A stretch of 64,000 bases of DNA from Limnochordia bacterium (GTDB lineage: Bacteria > Bacillota > Limnochordia > DUMW01), in NCBI GenBank assembly GCA_023230925.1, contig JALNWK010000011.1, positions 1-64,000 of the forward strand, written 5' to 3'. How positions within the stretch are numbered: position 1 is the stretch's first letter; each line of letters starts with the position of its first letter. Below are positions 50,642-59,132 of this stretch, piece by piece. A program made the position numbers and the translations under genes. The notes under the pieces are model-generated. The model did not search any database and had not been told where the DNA came from. It saw nothing but the letters and a program-made list of their open reading frames with translations.

Positions 50642-51382
50642 TTACAGTAGTGCCTTAATACTGTCAAGGCCTACCTTAACACTGTCCACGGGGGCCATGT
50701 TATACTCCTCAGTCTCGACAATCAGCCACTTTACCCCAGCTTGACGGGCTCCCTCAATTACCCCAGATAGATCCAAATCCCCATGCCCTACTTCCACTTG
50801 TCGATCACCCTTAAAGTCCTTCACATGCACAGTAGGACACCGGCCCTTGTATCCGAGCAAGTACTTCACTGGATCAACCCCGGCATGGAAGACCCATCCT
50901 AGATCCAACTGCGTTTGCACCTTGGGGGAGGCAGACTCGAAGATAATATCTAGAATATGCTTGCCTTCAACTTTATCGAACTCCCAAGCATGATTATGAT
51001 ACCCAACAATTAGGCCGTGTTTGCTACACTCATCGGCAACACTACTCATAAACTGACCGAAACCGCGCCAATCTTCCAAGGTTCTTAGCGCCTCCCGAGG
51101 GGCACCAGGACAGACCACGTATTCTAATCCTAGTTCCACAGCATATTCGATGGTCTCAGGTAGATGGTCCTTGAGTTGTCCATAGCCTACGTGACTTGAG
51201 ACCGGTTTTAGTCCCAAGTCGGTTACCACTTTCTTTAACTCGGTGGCACCTAGACCACCATAGCCAGCAAACTCCACACCCGCATAGCCCATGTTAGCCA
51301 CCTGCTTCAGTGTACCGACAAAATCCTGCTTCGCATCATCACGCAAAGACCATAACTGAAGTCCTACAGATAGTTGATTCAC
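50642..51382 (-). CDS. sugar phosphate isomerase/epimerase (TIM barrel)
   Basis: 246 residues, xylose-isomerase-like barrel, shorter than the homologue at 17349. Landmarks: VGLQLWSLRDD, YAGVEFAGYGG, GYHNHAWEFDK, QLDLGWVFHAGVDP, TVHVKDFKGDRQVEVGHGDLD and IVETEEYN. The metal-binding Glu/Asp/His/Glu set appears present. GTG 51382 lies 15 bases after the preceding gene, so the two are co-transcribed. The substrate is probably the product of, or a sugar related to, the adjacent uronate-isomerase-like enzyme. Confidence 0.88.
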   Translation of the reverse strand: MNQLSVGLQLWSLRDDAKQDFVGTLKQVANMGYAGVEFAGYGGLGATELKKVVTDLGLKPVSSHVGYGQLKDHLPETIEYAVELGLEYVVCPGAPREALRTLEDWRGFGQFMSSVADECSKHGLIVGYHNHAWEFDKVEGKHILDIIFESASPKVQTQLDLGWVFHAGVDPVKYLLGYKGRCPTVHVKDFKGDRQVEVGHGDLDLSGVIEGARQAGVKWLIVETEEYNMAPVDSVKVGLDSIKALL

Positions 51383-51397
51383 CTGAAAGCAACCCCC

Positions 51398-52624
51398 TTA
51401 TGATAGAAAATCCCAAAAGTTTTCGGAGAAGAGTTTGTCAACATCACGCTGGATTTCATCGGGCGTCACAATCCATCCTGTATCCATTAAGTCACTGTAC
51501 TTGTCGATGAGGACCTTGCCAATCACTTCCTTGGAATGGGTCCATTTGTAGATTAGTTGGTCCAACACCCTTGCATCGGAATGCTGAGGGATAAAGCTAG
51601 TTCCCAGAAGCTCCATTCTCATCCGGGTAATCTCCTCGATAAGGCTTGGATTATTCAAGAACCACCAACAACCAAAAACCTGCAGGTTTCGAAACTTCCG
51701 TGCAAACACTGCCAGCTCATGTTGGTTCTCCCGAGATAATAGGGTAACCAAAAACTTATTCTCCGGGTAATGAGCACACAGATAACCCACGGTACCAATG
51801 TCCACTTTACCCACCGCATCCCCCGCGTCTCCCAGGGCCTGATTAATCCTTCTTACCACGCCAATCATGGCCGCAAAGGGCAAGCCGTACTCACGACACA
51901 CAGGAAGCACACACTGATCTAGCATCACTGCCCCTGGATTGTCATTGGGTAGAGTAAAATCATAGGGCAGGGAGGCGGCTATGTACAAGGGGGACATCCG
52001 CCCAATCCAATCAGTTAGAAAACGGCGCACCTGTTCACAGGTTTTGGAGTCAATGGTCTGACTTACTTCGTAACCCAAACCTTTAAGTTTTGGCACCGCA
52101 CCTGGCCAGTCCACAAGCAGGGTATCAATTCTCAATACCGCCTTAAAGCGCTCATCGTGGATGCCTTTTTCTTGCCAATACTCCTGTTCGCTAAAGGGGT
52201 CATTGGTCATCACTACCGTATCAACACCGCTGAGTTCAAAGACTCGATCTATATAAGCGGCAGGATCCTGGGCGTTGAAATATTCCCGGTACTCCTTCAG
52301 ATCCCTTTTGGTGGTATCCAATCCTAAGGCCTTAAGTACAGTCAGTACACCCCGACATGCTTCACTATATGGAGTATTCTCCACAAATAACGTCTGCCAT
52401 ACCAAATCCGCTTGGGCGCTTTTCTCCAGTGCCCAAAACTGCTCATAGGGAAGATCGATCCAGCGCATGGTCTCTGCGATCAAGTAATGGTACGTAAGTA
52501 ACTCATCAATCCCCCACAGGAAGAAATCACCAAAACTCCCTGGATAGATGTGGGTATGAATGTCGGTAATCCTGGTCTTAGCTAAGGCCTCCTTTACAGT
52601 AGACACTAATTGTAACTGATCCAT
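51398..52624 (-). CDS. uronate (glucuronate) isomerase-like amidohydrolase-superfamily protein
   Basis: 408 residues from ATG 52624, six bases after GAGGTG (a GTG at 52633 adds three residues). Amidohydrolase-type barrel with the metal pair ITDIHTHIYPG near the N-terminus, SQTIDSKTC in mid-protein and FIPQHSDARVLDQLIYKW near the end, all in keeping with the UxaC-like branch. UxaC interconverts uronates and ketouronates; shorter, divergent homologues like this have uncertain substrates. It is followed by an epimerase gene, suggesting a two-step sugar-acid conversion. Confidence 0.75.
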   Translation of the reverse strand: MDQLQLVSTVKEALAKTRITDIHTHIYPGSFGDFFLWGIDELLTYHYLIAETMRWIDLPYEQFWALEKSAQADLVWQTLFVENTPYSEACRGVLTVLKALGLDTTKRDLKEYREYFNAQDPAAYIDRVFELSGVDTVVMTNDPFSEQEYWQEKGIHDERFKAVLRIDTLLVDWPGAVPKLKGLGYEVSQTIDSKTCEQVRRFLTDWIGRMSPLYIAASLPYDFTLPNDNPGAVMLDQCVLPVCREYGLPFAAMIGVVRRINQALGDAGDAVGKVDIGTVGYLCAHYPENKFLVTLLSRENQHELAVFARKFRNLQVFGCWWFLNNPSLIEEITRMRMELLGTSFIPQHSDARVLDQLIYKWTHSKEVIGKVLIDKYSDLMDTGWIVTPDEIQRDVDKLFSENFWDFLS

Positions 52625-52637
52625 AGGACTCACCTCT

Positions 52638-55600
52638 TCAGATTGTGTATTCTAAGTCATAGCCCGTCTTGGCTTTAAATCGTGATACCGCTTCCAACCA
52701 ACGCTTTTCATCGGGGCGCTGGGATAACTTCACCTCAACCCGCTGTTCCCCTTTAAAGAAACTTGGCTCCTTGAGCAGGCCCCAATCACGCTGCATTAAT
52801 ACTATTGCAGCCATCTTAATGGCATGCTGGTTTGGCTCCTCGGCGATCACGATAGGCCAGCCGCTTTCCCGTGATAGATCATCTAAATCCTCCGCATACT
52901 GTCTTCCGATCTCAGGGGAAATAAAGGCCAGTTGGATATATCCTGTACCATCGGGGCTTGTCTTTTTACTATGCTTGTAGATCTCTACTCCCAGCCATTT
53001 GAAGTGCTCTTTAATTAAGCGAAAGGCTTGGTTAATCTCCCACTGTTTATCGCCAGCAGCATTGACAGGTTCCACTACGACCGAAGGGGTTTCCTCGGCT
53101 AGAACCAGCTCAAAACCCGTTTCTTCTTTGAACTTGCGTACCAATTTAGCGACGGGTACATCCTTTGGTAGTGTACACTGGAGCAGGACTTTCTTCTTAT
53201 CAGCGTAAATCGACGGTCCCTTTTTCGGCAGACAGTCCCCTGGCAACAAGGTCAAGAGCACTTGGTTCAATGCTCCATGGTGGGCATTAGTGTTCACCTC
53301 AACCTGCCAACCAGAAAGCTCCTCTAGTTCTCGCAATCTGCCCGCATAACGCACCTGGGCAACATCAGGGAAGTGGAAGTATAGACTTAAGGTACCCGAA
53401 TCTACATGGGCACCCCGCTTATACAAACCAGTCTCCGCTGGAAACAATTCATCAACGAGGGACATAGCCGCATTGGACTCAAGACGCGTCAGGTCCTCTT
53501 GGCACTCCTGTGGAACCACCGTCTCAGGTAAGGCACCATATCGGTTTTCCCCTGGTACCACCTGTCTATAATATACGAAATCTGCACTGGTGACCAGTCT
53601 TTTCGCGATAGCCAACCGATGGGCTAGGTCCATAGATAATCCACAGGCATCCATGGCTGCATCAAGGGTAAATTCTTGATTCTTGTATGCTTGGAACACC
53701 GCTTCCCAAAGCCTTCTTCCGGTAAATCTGCGGTAGGTCACCGTGCCTTTTTGGATGACATCGGCCAATCTACTTTTCTCCTCACTACCAGTTCCATCGG
53801 CAATATCCCATGGCCCCACAATAGTAATGAGGGCTTCTGCAGGGAACTCTGTAGAGTTCTTTCCCACCTGCCAAGCAGAAAAGCCAGTGGATGACTTCCC
53901 GTAACAAATGCCAAAGTCCAGACTGCCATCCTCTGCCCGTAAAAGCAGCAGCTTACCAATCAACTCCGGCGCCTGGTTCATCAATTGTCGCCTTCGAGCC
54001 TGATTAGCCACCGCTGCTTTAGTCCGGGCATAGTACAAAAAGGGCCGCTGCCAGTCTTGGGCAAAGTACGCTTGCTCATTCTGAAGCTGTTCTGTTAAAG
54101 CTTCAACCTGTGCCGGTTCTAACCGGTGACCGTACCAAAGATCCGCAAGTTCAGTGGCTGAAAACAACCGTTTTGCCAACGCTGTCTCCGAAACGATATA
54201 CAGCCAAAGTGCTTCAATGTTCAAAGGCAGACCTTTACCAATTCCCTGGCGTTGCTTTAGTTCGGGGGACGAAGCTCGACGGGGAAAGCTAAACTGCAAT
54301 TCGTCTCCGTTTTCGACCAGATATACAGCGGTGCTGGTAAGTCTCTCGGCTAAATGGGCCCTTGCATCATCATCGCCGTGTACTAAAATCGTATGGTCCG
54401 GCTTTAGTTGGTGCGTAAGGCTGACCAACTCGCCCCCATCAGCATGGGCAGATAGACCGAATTGCTGCACCATACACACAACTTCAATCTGCTTATCCCC
54501 TAGAACTAATCTATTAGAACGGCCCGCAGCCAAATCTAGTAAGCGCCGACCTGGACTCTCCTCATCCTGGTAACCCGTTAGGAAAATGGCATTGTGCATC
54601 CCACTAGCCAGTTTCTCGGCATAATACTGGCTTGGGCCTCCACTGAGCATGCCTGAACTAGCCACAATACAGCAAGGTGGACCCTGCACAATGCGTTCCC
54701 GCTGCTTGGCATTCCTAACCGGTTGTACCCGGGAACCCTTTTGAAAAAACGGATTGCCTCCGGCTTCAATCTTGCGTCTTAGATTAGGGCAGAGGTACTC
54801 CGCAAAGTTGCTGTAAATATCGCAGATGCTACGCACCATGCCATCGACCCAGATCGGGCAATCGGGAATCTCGCCAGCTTGCTGCATCGCCCACAGGATC
54901 AGGATCACTTCTTGGGCCCGTCCCAAGGCAAAGGCGGGAATAAGTACACGTCCTCCATGTTGAATGATTTCAGCAACTGCCCGGGCCAGTCTTTTCTCTT
55001 CGGTCAACCGATTAGCATGCATGCGGTTACCATAGGTAGATTCCAAGATCAATACATTAGGGTCAAACCTAGGAAAGCTCATCCCCAGAATGGTCCTTTG
55101 ATCTAAAACTGATACGTCCCCACTAACCAACACATTCCCAACCTTAGATTCTATGCCGATGAGACTAGCACCGAGAATGTGCCCCGCGGGAAAAAAGTGA
55201 ACAATCCCAAGGTCCTGCGGTAAAGGAGCAGCTCGGGTTACCTCCACAGGAACTACCCTAGCAAACATACTGTTTACTAGGCCCACATCATATAGAGGGA
55301 CCTCCATCTCCCGCTCTGCCTTTTGCTCCATGATCTTTAAGGCATCGGCTAGTAACACACCAATCAGCTGATGGGTCGGACGAGTACAGTAGATAGGTGC
55401 CTTGGGATAGGCTTGGTGTACTAACGGTAGAGCACCGCTGTGATCCAAATGGGCATGGGTCAGGTAAATAGCATCAACACCGCCAAGCTCATCTATCCGG
55501 GCCAGATCCGGTAGACTGTCCTGGGGAGCACCATATTCCACACCCCCACCCATGCGGATTCCCGCATCTATAAGCAGCTTGCAGTCTCCAAGATCAATAT

Positions 55601-55652
55601 GTATACAGCTTGCACCGACCTCATTGCCTCCACCAAGTATCGCAATTCGCAT
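52638..55652 (-). CDS. MBL/beta-CASP RNA-processing-type nuclease with duplicated C-terminal extension
   Basis: 1004 residues from ATG 55652, after GGAGGC. The first 450 residues are a metallo-beta-lactamase/beta-CASP nuclease of the CPSF73/YSH1 type: LTHAHLDHSGA (about residue 64), ILESTYGNR, RVLIPAFALGRAQE, VASSGMLSGG and FGLSAHADGGEL. Such enzymes cut RNA. The rest is not a domain I know: about 460-740 is alpha-helical in appearance, and about 752-852 and 904-1004 are two copies of a 100-residue unit, each with two strand-helix-strand elements ending in [ST]G[WFY]. The extension probably binds nucleic acid or a partner. It lies in an operon with an amino-acid racemase homologue and two sugar enzymes, an odd setting. 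Confidence 0.85.
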   Translation of the reverse strand: MRIAILGGGNEVGASCIHIDLGDCKLLIDAGIRMGGGVEYGAPQDSLPDLARIDELGGVDAIYLTHAHLDHSGALPLVHQAYPKAPIYCTRPTHQLIGVLLADALKIMEQKAEREMEVPLYDVGLVNSMFARVVPVEVTRAAPLPQDLGIVHFFPAGHILGASLIGIESKVGNVLVSGDVSVLDQRTILGMSFPRFDPNVLILESTYGNRMHANRLTEEKRLARAVAEIIQHGGRVLIPAFALGRAQEVILILWAMQQAGEIPDCPIWVDGMVRSICDIYSNFAEYLCPNLRRKIEAGGNPFFQKGSRVQPVRNAKQRERIVQGPPCCIVASSGMLSGGPSQYYAEKLASGMHNAIFLTGYQDEESPGRRLLDLAAGRSNRLVLGDKQIEVVCMVQQFGLSAHADGGELVSLTHQLKPDHTILVHGDDDARAHLAERLTSTAVYLVENGDELQFSFPRRASSPELKQRQGIGKGLPLNIEALWLYIVSETALAKRLFSATELADLWYGHRLEPAQVEALTEQLQNEQAYFAQDWQRPFLYYARTKAAVANQARRRQLMNQAPELIGKLLLLRAEDGSLDFGICYGKSSTGFSAWQVGKNSTEFPAEALITIVGPWDIADGTGSEEKSRLADVIQKGTVTYRRFTGRRLWEAVFQAYKNQEFTLDAAMDACGLSMDLAHRLAIAKRLVTSADFVYYRQVVPGENRYGALPETVVPQECQEDLTRLESNAAMSLVDELFPAETGLYKRGAHVDSGTLSLYFHFPDVAQVRYAGRLRELEELSGWQVEVNTNAHHGALNQVLLTLLPGDCLPKKGPSIYADKKKVLLQCTLPKDVPVAKLVRKFKEETGFELVLAEETPSVVVEPVNAAGDKQWEINQAFRLIKEHFKWLGVEIYKHSKKTSPDGTGYIQLAFISPEIGRQYAEDLDDLSRESGWPIVIAEEPNQHAIKMAAIVLMQRDWGLLKEPSFFKGEQRVEVKLSQRPDEKRWLEAVSRFKAKTGYDLEYTI

Positions 55653-55668
55653 CAAATTGCCTCCACTT

Positions 55669-56679
55669 CTATCCTACATTGCTATGCTCATATATTTCCT
55701 TCGAAACATAAGTAGACGATGTGGCTCTGGCGATCGCCTGGTAGTTTAACGAAAAGGGAACATAATCCCCTACTTTAATCGGAGTATCACTAGCTGCGCT
55801 TAGCACAAGGTGGTCACTAGAAGCACCCACAATCTGCAAGTTTTCATGCCGTGGGACCAAGCCTGCAACGTCCACATCTAACCATCCACAGGAAATAACC
55901 GCTCGGATCCCCCTTTGACTGATCCTGACTTCAATAACCTCGCCTAGTAAGGTAAAGACATCCTGGTATAGACGATTAATCGGTGTATTGCTTGGCACAT
56001 GCCAACCACAAAGAATGGCCTCGCCAATCCGGAGGTCCGTAATCCCTTGGGGAATCTCACCGGCTTCCACAAGGGGTAGGGAACTGGAATTCCCGCCGGA
56101 GATGACCTTAGGATAAACACCGGTCCGAGCGTAAATAGCTTCAGCTAGATCCACTAAGGTTTGCAGCTGTCTTACCGTGGGGGCCACCCCAGATAAACAG
56201 GTGAAGTTGGCACCAATACCCCGTAGGGTAAGGCCCGGCATCCCTAAGACCATTTCGGCAACGGAATATGCATCTTGGGGCAGGATCCCTTCTCTTCCTT
56301 CGCCAAGATCGATCATCAACATCACCTGGTGCTTCTTGCCTAACCTACAGGCCACATTGGCCAGAGCTTTCAATACTACTACTTCTGTGTTAAAGCTAAT
56401 ATCCGCAAATCGAACAACATCCTCAACCTCACTTAGGGCTGGAATCCTCAGCAGGGCAAGGTCAACACCGCAACCAACCAACCTTTCGAGATTGCTTAAC
56501 CGCGAGTCTGCTAGAACCTTGGCGCCGCCTTCAATGAACCCCCGGGCCAAAAGAGGGTCTGCACAGATCCCTTTAGTTACCCCGGTAAGGTCAATGCCTC
56601 TTCTGGAACACAGGGAGGCTACACGGAATACATTTGCCCTTAGTTTCACCGGGTCCACAACTAGACGTACGTTCACCAT
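55669..56679 (-). CDS. PLP-dependent ornithine racemase-like (alanine racemase fold) protein
   Basis: 336 residues. Alanine-racemase-type barrel with the PLP lysine Lys36 in TGVTKGICAD, and MIDLGEGREGI, GNSSSLPLVEAGEI and LRIGEAILCG. These features place it with the Orr/YhfX branch rather than with Alr. Orr interconverts ornithine enantiomers; substrate here is unproved. ATG 56679 has GGTGG close by. It lies 14 bases before the beta-CASP gene. Confidence 0.82.
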   Translation of the reverse strand: MVNVRLVVDPVKLRANVFRVASLCSRRGIDLTGVTKGICADPLLARGFIEGGAKVLADSRLSNLERLVGCGVDLALLRIPALSEVEDVVRFADISFNTEVVVLKALANVACRLGKKHQVMLMIDLGEGREGILPQDAYSVAEMVLGMPGLTLRGIGANFTCLSGVAPTVRQLQTLVDLAEAIYARTGVYPKVISGGNSSSLPLVEAGEIPQGITDLRIGEAILCGWHVPSNTPINRLYQDVFTLLGEVIEVRISQRGIRAVISCGWLDVDVAGLVPRHENLQIVGASSDHLVLSAASDTPIKVGDYVPFSLNYQAIARATSSTYVSKEIYEHSNVG

Positions 56680-56927
56680 ACCACCTACGTAGCATACTGA
56701 ATTCTTAACACTTTAGTATCTATTGTCCGACAACAAATACTCTGTGTCAAGGAATGACCGTCACCATACATCCAGCAGGAAACGATTATCCCCGCCTGAG
56801 TCAATGGCATCCCTGAACCTAATTCGTAGGGTTTCTCCTCTGCGCGCTTTACCCTCCATGGTCATCCAGTATTCATTACCTCTTCAACGCCTGGCACTAG
56901 CACGTTGTCACCATAGGCGCTTACCTC

Positions 56928-57890
56928 TTAGAGAAATCCTAAGGCCATCCGTAGGGTAAGGAGGTTATCCCGGCCACTGGACCAAGGTTCCTGACCTGTA
57001 TTAATGCAGGATACAAAATGCTCAAAGGATATAGGGAGGGACTCAAGAATATCCAGTTCCACCAAGGACAGAAGTTCATAATCACTAGGGACTCCTCGAT
57101 AGATACCATAGACGCCATCGACCTTGTCAATAATCACCGTTGTTTGATCGAATTCCAATTGCCACAGACCTACCCAGGGTGCCGGGGGCAGTGTACTGAT
57201 GAGACTTCCCGTATACAAGAAGGGAAAGGATAAACCACCACCCTCCATTTGGTAAGAGGCCGCGATCCCACCACCTTGTTGGTAGGGGCTACGGGCGGAA
57301 TTCCATTCCATCACATGGCCAAAGACCGCTTCTGCCCCGGAAAGGGCCCGGATTAGATCGAAATGGTGAATGGCCATCTCCAGGGCCATGGGGTGTAACA
57401 TTTCCCGTTGATAGGTCCTTCCCACATGATCACACCAAAAGCGACAACTAACAGCACGTAAATGTCCGAAGCTCCCCTCGGTAATGACCTTACGCAGCAA
57501 CTGCATCGACTTTAGAAACCGGTAATTTTGGCTCACCATCAAGATACAGTTATTTCGGCAAGCTAGCTCTACCAGTTCTTGGGCTCCCGCCAAGGAAGTG
57601 GTAAAGGGTTTTTCCACCAACACGTGGAGCCTTTTTCCGAGGGCTTGCAGAATCACTTCCTGATGGGCCGGTGTCGCCGCTGTAACTACCACTGCTTCAA
57701 CCATACCACTATCTAGTTCTGCCAATGACGAGACTACCTTAGTATCTGGAAAGTCTTTGAGCCACGTTGGCTCGTACATTGAACCAATCAACGGATCCAC
57801 AAAGGCAGCCACCCGAGCAGCGTCTATCAGATCAATCCGCTCTGCCCAGGCCCGACCCATTCCCCCAGCCCCGACAATTGCTATTCTCAT
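56928..57890 (-). CDS. Gfo/Idh/MocA-family oxidoreductase
   Basis: 320 residues. N-terminal Rossmann domain with IVGAGGMGRAWAERI, VVTAATPAHQEVI and the conserved VLVEKPFTTSLAGA, then an alpha/beta substrate domain with MAIHHFDLIRALSG. Such enzymes oxidise or reduce sugars, inositols or related compounds with NAD(P). The protein stops at LRMALGFL, where relatives usually continue for about 15-20 residues with a closing helix, so the C-terminus may be shortened. The 248 bases after it hold nothing recognisable. Confidence 0.88.
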   Translation of the reverse strand: MRIAIVGAGGMGRAWAERIDLIDAARVAAFVDPLIGSMYEPTWLKDFPDTKVVSSLAELDSGMVEAVVVTAATPAHQEVILQALGKRLHVLVEKPFTTSLAGAQELVELACRNNCILMVSQNYRFLKSMQLLRKVITEGSFGHLRAVSCRFWCDHVGRTYQREMLHPMALEMAIHHFDLIRALSGAEAVFGHVMEWNSARSPYQQGGGIAASYQMEGGGLSFPFLYTGSLISTLPPAPWVGLWQLEFDQTTVIIDKVDGVYGIYRGVPSDYELLSLVELDILESLPISFEHFVSCINTGQEPWSSGRDNLLTLRMALGFL

Positions 57891-57965
57891 TCATGATCCG
57901 TCCTTTCCTCCAAGACCATGTATTCGCATCCTTTGTTTTTCAATAGGGACCCACTACTGACTCTG

Positions 57966-59114
57966 CTAGGTATCAAGCATCATCCGTACCTTCTTGGCAA
58001 TGGCTAGTAAGTGGTGTCGGACATAGTCACACCGTATACCTAAGGCTCTACCCACATCCGCCTGAGACATGCCCTCACAATACTTTAGAGCTACCTGCCG
58101 CTCCGGGGGTGTCCACGGGAAATCAAGCTGCGCTAGGGCAAATTGTAGCATCTGGGTAAACTCATCCCGGTTGGCAGTTATATTCGTGATGCGCGCTGCT
58201 TGGGCAATGAATTCTAGGTCCCATTGGGGATCTGATTCATTGGTATCCAAAACATCTGTAGCGGCTGACTCACCGTCGGGCCAAGCATCGTCCCCAGCTA
58301 GTATTTGCAGAGCCATTTCCTTAGCACACATATATACCGGCTGCAAAAGCAAACCCAGGGGAGTATCACCACGCCAGAGGGGAAATGGACCCAGTCGTTC
58401 AAGTGATGACTCGAGCTGCTCCCCAGCATTCAATTGGCCAAGATCGCCTGGAAGAGCCCCCCCGGACCAGAAGGCATCCGGAGCAACCGGTAATGGTTCA
58501 CCCTCATTGTTCTGGGATGATGCCTGCCCGGGCTGTAAGTACTCTAGAAGCTCATCCCGGGTGGCACCTCGAAACATCAAGTATTGCCAAGGATCACGAT
58601 CAAACTCCTCCCCGAGTAGAAAGCACACCGCCGCAAGATGTTTACAGGGATTCTCCCAATCGGGACAGGAGCAATCTGTCTGTAGTTCCGCGCGACTAGT
58701 AGGAAACAACCAAGTTCCAGCCTCGACAAAAACCTGCTCTATTACCTCGGGTAAAGTCCCGGCCAAAAGCTGGGCCACCAGTGCAGGACTTTGGATAATC
58801 CTGTTGGCTACAGCCTGCCATTTCTTCGCGGGTAACTCGGGAACTTGCACCACACAGGTATACGGTTTCTTCCGAGAGCCCTGCACCTGGGCGGTGATGA
58901 GGCCCTTGTCAATATCGATGGAGAGCACCTGGCCACTGCGAGCATAGCGCTTACCCCGATTGAGGCGAGAGCTAGCCCCAATGGCCTTTAGCGCTGCCAG
59001 CCAACGTTTTGCCCACCAGTTACTCGCAAAGGAGCCACTTTTTGATTGGGCCTTGATTCCATCCTCGGTTGAAATAGGAGTCGATGGTGTGTAATACCAA
59101 TCACTGCGCCTCAC
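57966..59114 (-). CDS. SWIM zinc-finger protein with C-terminal HTH
   Basis: 382 residues. The SWIM motif is Cys148-x-Cys150-x6-Cys157-x-His159 (CSCPDWENPCKH). The N-terminus (GSFASNWWAKRWLAAL) is the usual start of bacterial SWIM proteins encoded beside SNF2 ATPases. The C-terminus (about 330-382; start PPERQVALKYCEG) resembles a sigma-region-4 or LuxR-type helix-turn-helix with SQADVGRALGIRCDYV. It should bind DNA or proteins and act with the SNF2 ATPase encoded just upstream. GTG 59114 follows GAGGTGG. The biological role of this pair is not established. Confidence 0.85.
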   Translation of the reverse strand: MRRSDWYYTPSTPISTEDGIKAQSKSGSFASNWWAKRWLAALKAIGASSRLNRGKRYARSGQVLSIDIDKGLITAQVQGSRKKPYTCVVQVPELPAKKWQAVANRIIQSPALVAQLLAGTLPEVIEQVFVEAGTWLFPTSRAELQTDCSCPDWENPCKHLAAVCFLLGEEFDRDPWQYLMFRGATRDELLEYLQPGQASSQNNEGEPLPVAPDAFWSGGALPGDLGQLNAGEQLESSLERLGPFPLWRGDTPLGLLLQPVYMCAKEMALQILAGDDAWPDGESAATDVLDTNESDPQWDLEFIAQAARITNITANRDEFTQMLQFALAQLDFPWTPPERQVALKYCEGMSQADVGRALGIRCDYVRHHLLAIAKKVRMMLDT

Positions 59115-59132
59115 TACTAAACCACCTCACCT

